From contig CM055889.1 in the NCBI GenBank assembly GCA_029582165.1, positions 29,938,927 to 30,002,926 of the forward strand: a DNA stretch of 64,000 nucleotides. The letters run 5' to 3'. Origin of the DNA: Portulaca oleracea (Eukaryota; Streptophyta; Magnoliopsida; Caryophyllales; Portulacaceae). Below the pieces are notes generated by a model. That model was not told the DNA's origin, did no database searches, and saw only the letters and a list, made by a program, of their open reading frames with translations. Each line of letters begins with the position of its first letter. The stretch's first letter is position 1. The translations under genes were made by a program, and so were the position numbers. This document shows positions 1 to 11,230 of the stretch, one piece after another.

Positions 1-354
1 CACCCCTACGTACATGCACCCATGCAGGAGAGACACGGTTTGCTACGTGTTGTATAATATTGTTTATCCTTTTTCTTCTTTGGTGTAAAAGTGTAATTTT
101 CTTTTAGGATTAAATTTTTTTTAGTTTAATTCCTTTTGTACATTGTTTTCCTTTCATTTCTTTTCTTTGTTGTAAACAGTTAGAAGATTGACCTAAATAA
201 ATAAAAATGGGGAGCTTGCATGCTGCATCTTTAGAGAGTCCAAATCATATAAACAGAGTATGCCTGATTGCATTATATTTCGTGCCCATTTCTTCATTAC
301 ATGGCACTTCATTCGCATAAAATGATGAGAATAGGGGAAGCCTTGCCGCAATGC
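1..354. other. Non-coding flank, nothing recognised
   Basis: AT-rich sequence with no coding potential and no recognisable repeat end. It lies just beyond the inferred C-terminal end of the PMD pseudogene on the minus strand and could be its 3' flank. Confidence 0.5.
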
Positions 355-1120
355 CTAGTAGTTCCCGCTGGAGCTACAACTACCGAACAAGCTCCTGAAA
401 GCTATGTCGGCAAAGGAACCCGACTGTGATTCGTCCTGAGTACCAGAAGAACCGGGCAAGAATTGGCTAGAAGGCATGCCACGAAGACCAGAGTCTGGAT
501 AGTCCTAGCTAAGGCCAGGGGGCTGACTGTAAGGAACAATGGATTGAGTATGACACTGAGGTGCCCACGGACTAGGCACTCTATCCATTGAACCTTGGAA
601 TCCACTAGATTCCGAACAATCTTCCACCATGAACTATGGGATGTCGGGAGACCTTCGTCTCCAGGAGCTGGCATAGGGATCGCGAGGCACACTCATCAGA
701 TCTTGATCCCTGCGCATGGATGGTCCTGCCCCTGGATCTCCACGGAAACCTCTGCTGCCTGTTTCTCCTGCTGAAGAATGGCGAGGAGGGCGTCTCGATG
801 AGCTTCCAGAACGTGGCATGCTCACGTAAGAATGAGTTTCATTATCTTCATCAGCAGCGGCTGGCATAGGACCCCGATATTGGCCATTCACGAAGTTCTG
901 TTCAATGAACTCCCGGGCCATGATGCCTTCCCTTAATAGAACACGGATATGGCATACACTTGTTGAGAAGCAATGCTACATGAAGAAGGTGGGTCAAATA
1001 TGCGACTTACTGGGTTTGAATCGAAAAACTGCAAAACTTTATGGTCATTAGGCACAAGCAGGATAAATCCAAACAGCATGTCTTCACCCTCCGCTTGTTC
1101 AGGTTCTTCTGCATGCTGGT

Positions 1121-2627
1121 TATAACGTGGTTTTGTGGACCTCGGTTTTTATTGTTCTTCTCAGGGAGCTGGCGGCCTTGGTCATAGAAACTAGATCTAA
1201 GGTCGGGATGAGATTGCTAAGGTAAGGATATCGGTTTGAAGAGATCACAACGCAAGAAACAAAGCTAAGGTCGGTCAAGGAATGGAAAATGGGCTTCGGA
1301 GGCTTTTCGGGATGCAAACGGGAACAAGGAGATAGGTTTTGCAACAAGGGAATAACAAGGAGGAAGAATCAAGTGGCAATTCCGTTAGAAGATACCCACC
1401 GAGCTTCCTCTTCCAAGGATAGTCCGGATTAACTTCCCCAAAGTCCATCGACAAACCCGAAGGGTTAAGGAAACGGAATTCCCTAGTTAGCCTCTATTCA
1501 TTTTCATGAGTAAAGGGCTAACTATCCCAATTCCAACCTTCCAACTAAAGTGTTGGATGTGTTCGGGAGCTTTCGGACCCAAATACATCCCACTTGAGGG
1601 AAGGATTGGAGTGGGAAAAGTGATTTCCCAACTAATTACTCACTAAAATTACTAACCCATGCCTAATTACCCATTCACACCCTTAATTATCCCTTAACCC
1701 ATAGGGTTTTTAGCCACTAATCATGATACTAACTATGCTAACAACATCCAAACCAAACCTAAACATGATTTCTAACATCAAACAATCATAAACAAGCAAG
1801 ATAATCAAATAACAAGCAAGGAAATTAAAGAACAAGTAAAGTAATTAGCAAAGCAATTAATAAAAGACTTAAGGGAAGAGAAAACTTATCAAAGTGCTGT
1901 AGATGAACAAGAGAAAGCAATAAAAAGATGATCCAACAATCTTTCAATTGTTTGAATCTCCAAATCTTCAATAACAAACACAAATCTCCAAAATCCTAGA
2001 TTAATCTCTCACTAATCTCTCTCTAAAACTCCTAATTACAAGTTGGAAATTGTCTAAGTCTATCTCCCCAGATGCCTCCTTAGAAATCGTCCACAAGGAG
2101 TATATAAACAAGTGAAAATCATTGGCAAAAACGCAGCACTTCAAGCCGAAAACACGCGCAGGACATAGGGAGACCGTGGCCACGGTCTAGGAGACCGTGG
2201 GTACGGTCTCGTTCTGTCCAGCGAAATCTGTATGGCGATTTTTTCCTTCGAGAGACCGTGGGTACGGTCTGGGAGACCGTGGGCACGGTCTCACTCGGCC
2301 AGCCTCTAACTTCCTTCCTCTTGTTCCTTCCTTCTTTCCAAGGCATGTAACGCCCGTTTCGAGGATCGTGACGGGTGTTACCTTACTAATTTACACCAAA
2401 GTTGGGGAAAGTGGTCCCGGGTCAACTCCGCCTCGACCCTCAGTCCGGCTCGGCTCGGAAAATCACCAAAAATGCTCTAAAATAGCCCTTTTTGCTACGT
2501 TTTGAGTAACAACTCCAAAATCTACAAAATAACCAAAAACGTATTAAAAGATACGAAATTAGGATACGGAACGAGTTAAAAGCTTAAGAATTAAGGTGGT
2601 ATTTAGACACAAAATTGGGCCTAAACA
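1121..2627 (-). mobile_element. Solo LTR inside the PMD pseudogene
   Basis: On the minus strand the LTR starts TGTTTAGGCCCAATTTTG at 2627 and ends CCACGTTATA at 1121. The final CA has become TA, which a C-to-T change would explain. The 5-bp target duplication CTGGT lies at 1116-1120 and 2628-2632. Removing the insertion with one TSD copy keeps the PMD reading frame open across the site. A TATA-like box (TTTATATACTCC, minus strand) lies near 2097-2108. Four palindromes lie upstream of it in U3. A further long inverted pair, TAACACCCGT / ACGGGCGTTA, lies near 2345-2380. No internal region or second LTR is present, so this is the product of LTR-LTR recombination. Confidence 0.8.
2171..2291. repeat. 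Palindrome cluster, AGACCGTGG..CACGGTCT word
   Basis: Four 18-bp hyphenated palindromes in two close pairs: 2171-2188 (AGACCGTGGCCACGGTCT, perfect), 2192-2209, 2253-2270 (both with GGGT in the centre) and 2274-2291 (GGGC in the centre). The arms AGACCGT/ACGGTCT are invariant while the centre varies. They lie in the U3 of the solo LTR, roughly 65-190 bp upstream of its TATA-like box. Confidence 0.95.
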
Positions 2628-4497
2628 CTGGTCCAGAAGAGGATCGTAATATCCTTCCAGCTACATAAAGATGACATTGTTAAAACACCAGAAGTCTACA
2701 GTGTTAACGCAAGAGCAGAAGAAACTGTACCTAAGTGAAAGCAAGGCGTCCTCTGTGCTGTAGAGCCGCCTCCTCCAAGTTGTCTGCAGGCAAAATGAAA
2801 TTTACCGCTAATTCACCAGTCAGTAGCCGTGTCATTTCACCTTCTTCCAAAGCTTGCCTATCAAAGATAAGCTCAGGAGGATCCACGGGTACTCTTGGAG
2901 GCCACTCTCCAGTATAGTGAAAGAATAAGCATTCCCCCAAGTAGAAAGCAAGGCCAGAAGGACCCCCTAACAGTAAGCGGCGCTCATTCGCTTCCCTTCC
3001 CAAACGAATGTCGAAATGAATACCCTCCAAACCATATCCATCTCATGGAAACCGGACTATGTCTTCCTGCAAAGATCGTTGTCATGAACAGCTCAAAGAA
3101 ACAGGGAGAGGAAAAAAATGAGACATACCGGTCTGAGGTTGTCGATAATCCTCCTGAGACCGTTCAAGTCCTTAAAATGATATTTTGGCCGACGGAAGCT
3201 CGATGTTTCTGCCCATCGCCGAGCGAACGAAACGCGCATATCGCCATTATTACTTCCACCAACCGTAGGAAGGCAGTATGCTAAAACCCACACATGTACA
3301 TCAAGGGAGGTTTTTAGCATAAGAAGGAATGTGCACGCCACAAATTTCTGTAAGAAAAGATCTCGGAGCATACCTCCAAGACTCGCCAAAGACTTCTCCC
3401 CAGGTTGAGCTTCTTAGATTCCGTTGCTCTCGGGCGCCCCACTGTGTCGCAACCGGTAGGCCGGCAGGTGACCCACATTCCCCTCACCAAATGGGCGTAA
3501 GCAGCAGCTGCCCAGTTGAAAGATCTCACCTCGCCGTAATCTAGGAGGTGATGCTCCCAAGAGAGAGTGATCGTGTCCCCACGATTCGCAAAGATCGTCG
3601 CGTTGATGAAGTGCACCAACACAATAAACTGACGTTAAAAAATGGGGAGACTCCCAAATCCTTTGCTTTTTATGACTGCCGCCAATACCACGGACACCAA
3701 CTCGCTCCGCTAATGCAGTAGCAGGATGCAAAAGCGCGTGAGCGTGAGGGTTGACATCTCTCCGAAAATCCAACAATTGGCCCCCCCCCCCCCAGCTAAG
3801 GCAAGTAATCATCACGAATTCATAAGGAGTAAGCATCATCTCGCCAACGGGAAGGTGGAACGAATCAGTAGTATCCCAGAAACGCTCCACGATAGCCCGA
3901 CCGAAAGTTCTCTTGTTGTGGATCTTCCATGCCCTCAAACAATCCAGGAAAGGGTCGAAGCCTGCGTCCCTCACAGTACTTGAATAGAATGTGCCCACTT
4001 TCGCATGAAAGGACAAGGCTATTACGCCTTGTATACTCCCGCACGCCTTAAAGGAGTCCTCCTACCACAGGTCAATAGAAGAACTTAAGGTGTAAAGTAC
4101 TTCAAGCAAAATTCAGAGTAGCTAAGGTTGCTTTAAAATTCAACTTAAAAGTACTACTACAAATAGCATGCAAAACGTCTGTAAAGATAAAACATGTTAT
4201 GCGAGCTAGAGAGTGCATACCGAGTCATGGGAACGAAAGAACCATGCATGCTTATCCTGACGAAAAACTAATTGAGTTAGAGTAAAATCCATGTTGGGAT
4301 ACTCTCCCTGCACTGTCCTGGCATAAGGACGCTCTTGAACCGCCGGTTGAGTAGCCCGTATGCGTCCCCGCCAAAAGAGATTCATCCTCTTGCAACAAAA
4401 CTCAAAAACACCCAAAAGATTTTCTAGAGAGAGAATAAGAGCCAAGATAAGAGGAGAAGCTCGGGTATGAAGCATCGAGAAGTGCCAAGCATCGAGA

Positions 4498-5157
4498 AGT
4501 ACTCACTTTCCTTAAGAACTATTTACTATATCGTAAATGTTCAAAGGGACAAAACTTAGCTCTTGTAACACTCAAGAAATAGGTTCTCACTTGATTCATT
4601 CAAGCATAGCTACAGTCTAGACAAGAATGAGGATGTGATTAGCTTAGAATGGTGTGTCTCAAATAGCTTGGAATGTCTCCTATATATAGGAGACTTTCAA
4701 GCTCTCATGATATCCTTTAGTCAAAGGATAATCAAGAGACTTAATGAGAGATTATCGCCTTAATATGACCTTGACCAAGTCAAGTCATATAGTTGTTGGA
4801 AATCCTTAATAATCGTCATTATAGTTGATATCAAATACTAATTGTACAAGATTATATAGCCGTTAGCATTAAAAACAGTTTTGGGTTCCAACACGATCCG
4901 TGTTGGGTGCAACACAACCCGTGTTGTCTCAACACGATCCGTGTTGGGTGCAACACAACCCGTGTTGTCTCAACACAACCCATGTTGAGCCCAGGACAAT
5001 TTTCTTTGCTCTCTGGAGACCAACACGACTCGTGTTGGTCTCAGACTCACCCATGTTGATCATATTCTTGATGTTTCACTTATATATGATCCTTATACTT
5101 GTTACATATAATTCCTTAGGCTATATAATTAACTTATACTTTGAAATAGTTTCAACA
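4498..5157 (-). repeat. Element A, 3' LTR (left copy)
   Basis: About 660 bp and closely matching 9876-10515, with scattered substitutions. The minus-strand TATA-like box TATATATAGGAGAC lies near 4673-4688. Six CAACAC-type palindromes at 4889-5037 lie upstream of it. The outer edge near 4498 is uncertain, because the 13-bp string AGCATCGAGAAGT occurs twice just there (4471 and 4488). Confidence 0.8.
4889..5037. repeat. Palindrome cluster, CAACACG..CGTGTTG word
   Basis: Six 17-bp units at 4889, 4910, 4930, 4951, 4971 and 5021. They alternate CAACACGATCCGTGTTG and CAACACAACCCGTGTTG, then CAACACAACCCATGTTG and CAACACGACTCGTGTTG. The first four form a roughly 41-bp duplicated dimer. A decayed seventh half-site (ATGTTGATC) follows. 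They lie in U3 of element A's 3' LTR. Confidence 0.95.
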
Positions 5158-5747
5158 ATCCCCCGCTATTTCAAGAGTATGTAAAACCCTTGAAATAACT
5201 TTACTTAAGGAGCTTATACCCCCTATATTTGAGATATACCTTAACTTGTAATCACCAGAGAACCCCACAAAACATATGCCTAATGAAAAGTAGATTGCTC
5301 TTTGAACTTTTCATTTAGTGTATATGAGCCAAAATTGAATCCAAATCACAAAGTAGACATGTCTATGAACTTTAGATTTATATTGACCAACTATACTCAT
5401 AACACACATACATTTTTAGATCTTGAGTGTAAAAACCTAGACACTTTTATCCGGCCTTGTGTCCTTATCCTTCATAAGTGTTTCGGAACTTTAGCTCATA
5501 GTTTCTTTATGCGGCCACACATCACACTTACATAGGTAAACTTTGTAATTATATCACCCCTGTAATTAGGCTTTCCACAAAGTCTATTAAGAGTATTACT
5601 ACTCAACCTCTTATCATTACAGATTTCTAAGTATCACTTGACCTTGGGATAAAAATGATGCTTCCTACTAATTTAAACAACTCTATACTCATTTGAACTT
5701 TAGAAATTGGTTGTATTACAATTCGTAAAGTTGAGTCTTTGTTGTAA
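5158..5747 (-). other. Element A 3' untranslated region
   Basis: Non-coding stretch between the end of RNase H and the 3' LTR. The polypurine tract is at its edge (5158-5167). No open reading frame of note. Confidence 0.6.
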
Positions 5748-6311
5748 TTAGTAGTTCTTTGAGCTACAACCCATCCCTATTGAAGTACCTATTATCAAAT
5801 CTTTAGTCAATCCTTTGGTTAGAGAATTGGCTATATTTTCTTTTGATTTGACATAACTTAAAGTCACTACTCCATCCCTTATAAGTTGATGTACATAAGC
5901 ATGTCTTAAACCAATGTGCCTTGACTTGCCATTGTAGACATGACTGTATACAATATCAAGAATAGACTTGCTATCACAATGAATTGTGATAGGTGCCATT
6001 GGCTTATACAAAATAGGTATTTCCAATAATAAGTTCCTTAACCATTCCGCTTCCTTACAAGCAGCATATAATGCTACTAATTCCGAAGACATAGTGGAGT
6101 CCGCTAAATTAGCTTGTTTCTTCGAACCCCAAGAAATCGCTCCACCTCCTAGTAGGAACAACCATCCACTGGTAAAAGAGAAATCTCCTTTATTTATCCA
6201 ACTCTCATCCGAGTATCCTTCTAAAACTGAAGGTTCTCCCTTATAAGTGAGTTGATAACTTTTAGTACCAGCTAGATATCTTAATACTCTCTGAATTGCA
6301 AACCAATGCAC
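5748..6311 (-). pseudogene. Element A RNase H
   Basis: 187-residue open stretch matching the C-terminal RNase H of Copia polyproteins. It contains QRVLRYLAGTKSYQL, then EGYSDESW with the first catalytic Asp region, then SSELVALYAACKEAEWL, then IHCDSKSILDIV. The tail HIGLRHAYVHQLIRDG and SKENIANSLTKGL is conserved. It is separated by a frameshift from the reverse transcriptase, so it is not expressed as one polyprotein. Confidence 0.85.
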
Positions 6312-6476
6312 ATTACTCGGATTACTTGAACCTACTTAGCATGCCAATTGCATAAGCAATATCTGGCCTTGTACTTGTCATAGCATACATGAGACTTCCT
6401 ATCAACTTAGCATATTCAAGTTGATTAACTGGAGAACCCAAATTTTTCTCTAGTTTCTTATTTATATCGTAAGGTG

Positions 6477-7629
6477 TCACTGCTGGATATATCTTATCAC
6501 CTCCAAACTTTTCAATACTTTCTCAATGTAATGCTCTTGAGATAAACTTATTCCATCATTATTTCTAATGATCTTAATACCAAGAATTACATTCGCTTCA
6601 CCCATGTCCTTCATAGAGAACTTTGAGGATATAAATTCTTTGGTCTTATTAACTTGTTCCATGTCGGTCCCAAAAATCAACATGTCATCACCATATAGGC
6701 ATATAATCACCCTTTTCCATTCTCAAACTTATAGTATATGCACTTATCCGATTCATTGATCCTATATCCACTTGAAAGCACTACATCAAATTTTTGATGC
6801 CATTGCTTAGATGCTTGCTTAAGTCCATATAAGGACCTTATAAGTTTACAAACTTTCTTCTCTTGACCTTCAACAACACACCCTTCGGGTTGTTCCATAT
6901 ATACCTCGTCTTCTAGTTCTCCATTTAAGAATGTCGTTTTGACATCCATTTGATGGATAACTAGCTTATGAATAGTAACTAAAGCCAACAACACACGTAT
7001 GAGGCTATCCTAGCTACCGGTGTATATGTATCAAAGTAGTCAATACCATACTTTTGAGTAAAGCCCCTTACAACCAGCCGCGTCTTATACCTCTCAACGG
7101 TACCATCAACTTTTCTTTTCCTTTTAAAGATCCATTTAGAGGTAATTGGTTTACTTCCCGGAGGAAGGTCAACCAATATCCAAATATTGTTTTCCATTAT
7201 AGAATCAATCTCATCTTGTACCGCTTCTTTCCACAAAGAAGCATCATGAGATTGCATAGCTTCTTTAAAAGTTTTCGGATCTTTATCTATGTTGTACATG
7301 CATAGGATCTCACTTTCAATTGAGTCCCTTGAACCTTCTACCAAATAAACATAGAAGTCCGAACCAAAATCTTTTGGTTTCCTTGATCTTTTACTCCTTC
7401 TTAATTCAATACCTTCATCTTCTTCATCATGAATAACATCATGACTCAAAAGATCATCTTGTATGGATGTACCCTCATGATTTTCATCTTGAGGCTCAAT
7501 TAGAGGGACAATATCTTGAGTTATATCTTTAGGTCTAGGAATTGAAGATAACATAGTCTCATCAAAAATTGTATCTATTGATTCCATAACGGTATTCACC
7601 GAAATGTACTCATTTGGCTCAACCACCAA
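6477..7629 (-). pseudogene. Element A reverse transcriptase
   Basis: Three overlapping frames cover the RT domain. 7629-6979 carries the acidic linker and the RT start (SKWIFKRKRKVDGTVERYK). 6994-6707 carries VIHQMDVKTTFLNGELEDEV and SLYGLKQASKQWHQ. 6710-6477 carries the active-site block LYGDDMLIFGTD. The box reads YGDD where YVDD is usual for Copia. Two frameshifts break the domain. Confidence 0.88.
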
Positions 7630-7691
7630 AAACCTATAAGCTTTGCTATCTTGAGCATAGCCTATAAAGATGCACTCAATTCCTCTTTCAC

Positions 7692-8915
7692 CTAATTTCT
7701 TTTCTTAGGTTCTGGGACCCTTACAATGGCCCTACAACCCCCAATCTTAAAATACTTTAGATTTGGTTTCCTTTTGTTCCATAACTCATATGGGGTACTA
7801 GAATTTCCTTTGAATGGAACTCTATTTAAAATATAACAAGCCGTTAACATGGCTTCACACCAAAATCCATTACTTAAACCGGAGTTAGACAACATAGAAT
7901 TCACCATTTTTTTTTAAGTTCTATTTTTCCTTTCCGCAACCCCATTTTGTTGTGGTGTATACGGGGCGGTTGTCTCATGGACAATCCCTGTTTCTTGGAA
8001 AAACTTTGGATCATAAAATTCCCTTCCCTTATTGAATCTTAAAGTCTTAATCAAGGTCTCACATTGAACTTCACTTCTAGTTTTGTAAACTCTAAACTTT
8101 TCAAGTGTTTCATCTTTAGAACTCAAAAGATAAACTTCACAATATCTAGAATAATCATCAATGAATGTCACATAATACTTCTTACCACCTATAGAAGGTG
8201 TACTATGAAAATCTCCTAAATCACTATGAATCAAATCAAGCAATTTAGAAGTTCTTTTTATACTTGAGAATGAACTTTTAGTGATTTTATTAAGCATGCA
8301 TGTCTTACACTTTTCTGTGTCACCATTCAACTTAGGAATCAAATCAAGATTAGACATTTTCTTCAACTTGTTAAAGTTCACATGTCCTAACCTAGCATGC
8401 CATAGAAAAGACTTATTCAAACTAGACACATGCATATAAGCGAAAATCATGCCATCTTTATTACTTTTCGCATTCAATTTAAACATCTCTCCATAAGAAT
8501 ATCCTTTCCCTAAAAAAGTCCCTCCCTTGGAAAGTACATAGTTATCTCCATCAAAAACTTGCATAAAACCAAACTTTCTAAGAAGATAATCGGATACAAG
8601 ATTCTTACAAACTTCCGGAGCTAGATACACATCATTCAAAAGCAAAGATTTACCGGAAGTGAAAACAAGTTCCACTTTCCCAATGCCTTCAACTTTGACC
8701 GGATGGTTGTTACCCATGTAGAGTTTCACACCATCATCCGCCGGTTTGAGAGTCTTGAATAAACTCTTGTCAATGCAAACATGCCTTGACGCACCCGAGT
8801 CTATGTACCAATCATTACAACCAATGGAAACCATGTTAATATGATCCTTAATCATGGCTACAAAGGAATTGGGTTCCTTCTCCTTACTCTTGCCCTTAGA
8901 TGTATCTTTGTTCAA
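7692..8915 (-). pseudogene. Element A protease and integrase
   Basis: 8915-7914 has the protease motif WYIDSGASRHVC near residue 37. It also has the integrase zinc-binding block WHARLGHVN..KCKTC and the core motifs IHSDLGDF and FIDDYSRYC. The second catalytic Asp region reads LRFNKGREF, so Asn replaces the expected Asp of the DDE triad. PYTPQQNGVAERKNRT is conserved. A T/A-rich run at 7910-7917 breaks the frame, and 7907-7692 continues with GFWCEAMLTACYILNRVP. The integrase is predicted to be inactive. Confidence 0.88.
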
Positions 8916-8933
8916 AAGACCATGCTTCTTTTT

Positions 8934-9884
8934 TCATTGATAACACTCTCTCTTTGTGTGCCCCGATTTGCCACATTCCCAACAAACTTGCTTAGGCTTT
9001 TGAATTCCCTTGCTAGATTTATTGTTGCTCTTTTTCTTATTCTTGTTTCCCTTATTATCTTGCACCACATGGACCTTAGATTGCTCTTTGGAACCATCTT
9101 GTAGGCGTAATTCCTCCTCAATCCGAAGATGGTTAGCCAAACCCTCAAGAGACATAGCCTTTTTCCAGTGCATAAGTGTCCTTTTAGTCTCATTCCAAGA
9201 AGAAGGTAATTTGTCAATAATAGATGATACAATTATAGATTCATCCATGTTCAAATTGTGTTGCTTGAAGTTACTCAAAATACGTTGAATCTCATGGAAC
9301 TGATCTAGAATTTTCCTATTATCATCCATCTTAAACTTTATGAATTGACTAACAAGAAAATTCTTACTTGACGCATCTTCCGACATGTACTTAGCTTCAA
9401 GCATCTCCCAAAGCTGCATTGCCGTCTCCACATGTTGATAGACATCGAAGAGAGTGTCGCTCATCCCGTTGAGAATGCATCCTCTACAAATGTAATCATC
9501 ATTCTCCATCTTTATCCTTTGTCGAGTAGCCTCCGCATCTTCCTTGCCTTTGTCTCCATCACTCGTGGAAATCTTGTCGGTTGCGTTAGGAGACTCCTCG
9601 ATCGTCACCTTCTCGGTCGAAGGTTCTTGATTCACCTTGGGAGAAATCTCAATGTTAAGCACATAGGCCATAATGAGAGTCGTAAGCAAGAAGTGTGTCT
9701 TGCTTTGCCACCGCCGGAAACCCACTCCTTCAAAGCGTTCTAGCTTTTGAAAATTGCTAGACATATCACGAAGCGAGGCCATTACTAAATAGTTCTTAAG
9801 ATTGTTGGAGGAAAGGGAGTAAACGGTATATAAAATAATGGAAACTCGCTTGGATAATGCTAAGAGTCGTGGCCTAGTACTCAT
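8934..9884 (-). pseudogene. Element A gag
   Basis: Copia gag. The likely start is MASLRDMSSNFQKLERFEG at about 9783; the 33 residues upstream in this frame are probably leader. The UBN2-type body contains DDYICRGCILNGMSDTLFDV, EDASSKNFLVSQFI and MDESIIVSSIIDKLPSSW. A CCHC zinc knuckle CWECGKSGHTKREC lies at the end. A stop follows CYQ, and pol resumes in a different frame at 8915. This is the best preserved part of element A. Confidence 0.85.
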
Positions 9885-10515
9885 TTTCCTTGAGAACTAT
9901 TTACTATATCGTAAATGTTCAAAGGGATAAAACTTAGCTCTTGTAACACTCAAGAAATAGGTTCTCACTTGAATCACTCAAGTATAGCTGCAATCTAGAC
10001 AAGAATGAGGATGTGATTAGCTTAGAATGGTGTGTCTCAAATAGCTTGGAATGTCTCTTATTTATAGGAGACTTTCAACCTCTCATTATATCCTTTAGTC
10101 AAAGGATAATCAATAGACTTAATTAGAGATTATGGCCTTAATATGACCTTGACCAAGTCAAGTCATATAGCTGTTGGAAATCCTTAATAATCGTCCTTAA
10201 AGTTGATATCAAATACTATTTGTACAAGATTATATAGCTGTTAGCATTAAAAACAGTTCTGGGTTCCAACACGGTCCGTGTTGGATCAACTCGGTCTGTG
10301 TTGGGTGCAACACAACCCGTGTTGTCTCAACACGACCCGTGTTGAGCCCAAGACAATTTTCTTTGCTCTTTGGAGACCAACACGACTCGTGTTGGTCTCA
10401 GACTCACCTGTATTGATCATATTCTTGATGTTTCACTTATATATGATCCTTATACTTATTACATATAATTCCTTAGGCTATATAATTAACTTATACTCTT
10501 GAAATAATTCTAACA
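9876..10515 (-). repeat. Element A, 5' LTR (right copy)
   Basis: About 640 bp, the promoter-proximal LTR for minus-strand transcription. The TATA-like box TATAAATAAGAG (minus strand) is near 10050-10062. Five palindromes lie upstream of it. The outer end ..TTCTAACA is at 10515. Confidence 0.8.
10267..10394. repeat. Palindrome cluster in element A 5' LTR
   Basis: Five units at 10267 (CAACACGGTCCGTGTTG), 10287 (decayed), 10308 (CAACACAACCCGTGTTG), 10328 (CAACACGACCCGTGTTG) and 10378 (CAACACGACTCGTGTTG). The sister LTR has six, so the number changed after or during the last retrotransposition. Confidence 0.93.
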
Positions 10516-11230
10516 AATACATTGAGACTTATGGAGAGATTTTGTTCAAGGTGAAAGCGAGTATCTTTCTAAACATTTGTTACAGGAAAATGTACTCCAG
10601 GCAATTAGACTAATAGCGTGTGATTATAAAGGTATGTCATTTATTATTTCTCTATCTATTGTTTTGTTTAATGGTTTAGATTTTTCAATCAATTTTTTTA
10701 AATTTGTCAACCTTTTTTCTGTATGAGTCAATCTTCAAGCTACACCTCGAAGCAGATTGTTGAGTAATCCACCTATTAAAGATACTCGCAATTAATTTTG
10801 AGCCATGATATATACTCATCCACACTATAAAACGATATGAGGACATTACCATTTTTTTATACCAAATACTAGAACCTTCATTACTTATTTTTGTTCAATG
10901 TATTATGTACGCATACAATGGATATGTTCAACATCACCTAGACTTTATTCGTCGTAAGAAGATGCGAATTCGTAACCTAGAGAAGTTATTTCTTGCTAAG
11001 CGGATTGTACCAACTGCATACTCCCTATCACCAGATGTAAAATTTATATTCATTACCACCAAATTCTCAATTCTTTTGCCTCCGAATTCATATTTTATCT
11101 TCATTATCTACGTCAAATTATGGAGTGCATTTTAATACGATTCATTTACTGCAGATACGATTTTATTGCATCGTTGCTGAAATTGTTAGTATTGATCCAA
11201 TTCTTTTTCCTGCTTGCAACACTTGCAAGG

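Larger units (their letters stand above)
355..4475 (-). pseudogene. Plant mobile domain (PMD) protein, decayed
   Basis: Minus-strand remnant of a PMD (aminotransferase-like plant mobile domain) gene. Blocks read in order from 4475 down. Block 4475-4222 ends at a GT donor after FFRSHDS. Block about 4022-3640 holds the family core FHLPVGEMMLTPYEFVMITCL. A block from 3628 holds INATIFANRGDTITLSWEHH and FNWAAAAYAHLVRGM. Block 3030-2731 contains LLGGPSGLAFYLGECLFFHY. Block 1120-1010 contains EDMLFGFILLVPND. A Ser/Pro/Arg-rich tail runs from 921 to 355. Decay is clear: TAG stops in the tail that fit CAG-to-TAG changes, a solo LTR splitting one exon, and a C13 run at 3781-3793 in the core exon. PMD proteins such as Arabidopsis MAIN and MAIL1 are nuclear, and many relatives are carried by transposons. 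Whether this copy was a host or transposon gene is not visible. Its 5' end abuts Copia element A. Confidence 0.65.
4498..10515 (-). mobile_element. Copia element A (Tork-like), degenerate
   Basis: Copia retrotransposon reading on the minus strand, with domains in the order gag, protease, integrase, reverse transcriptase, RNase H. The LTRs are at 4498-5157 and 9876-10515. Both end ..TAACA/CAACA on the plus strand, so the minus-strand LTR starts TGTT. The polypurine tract, minus-strand AGCGGGGGAT, abuts the left LTR at 5158-5167. The inner LTR boundary and primer site are unclear: no TGGTATCAGAGC site follows the 5' LTR. No 5-bp target duplication is visible (AATAC follows the right LTR). Coding regions carry several stops and frameshifts. 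The gag start and RT type suggest the Tork lineage, which is an inference. Confidence 0.85.

Noticed and set aside
2171..2291. CRISPR-like regularly spaced repeats
   Set aside because: Units are palindromes of 18 bp with irregular spacing in a plant LTR; there are no spacers of uniform size and no cas genes.
2197..3284. Plus-strand ORFs of 102 and 129 codons
   Set aside because: Overlap the solo LTR and PMD exons on the other strand and show no domain.
4498..10515. Integrated pararetrovirus
   Set aside because: Domain order gag-PR-INT-RT-RH with LTRs is Copia; no movement-protein or coat-protein motifs were seen.
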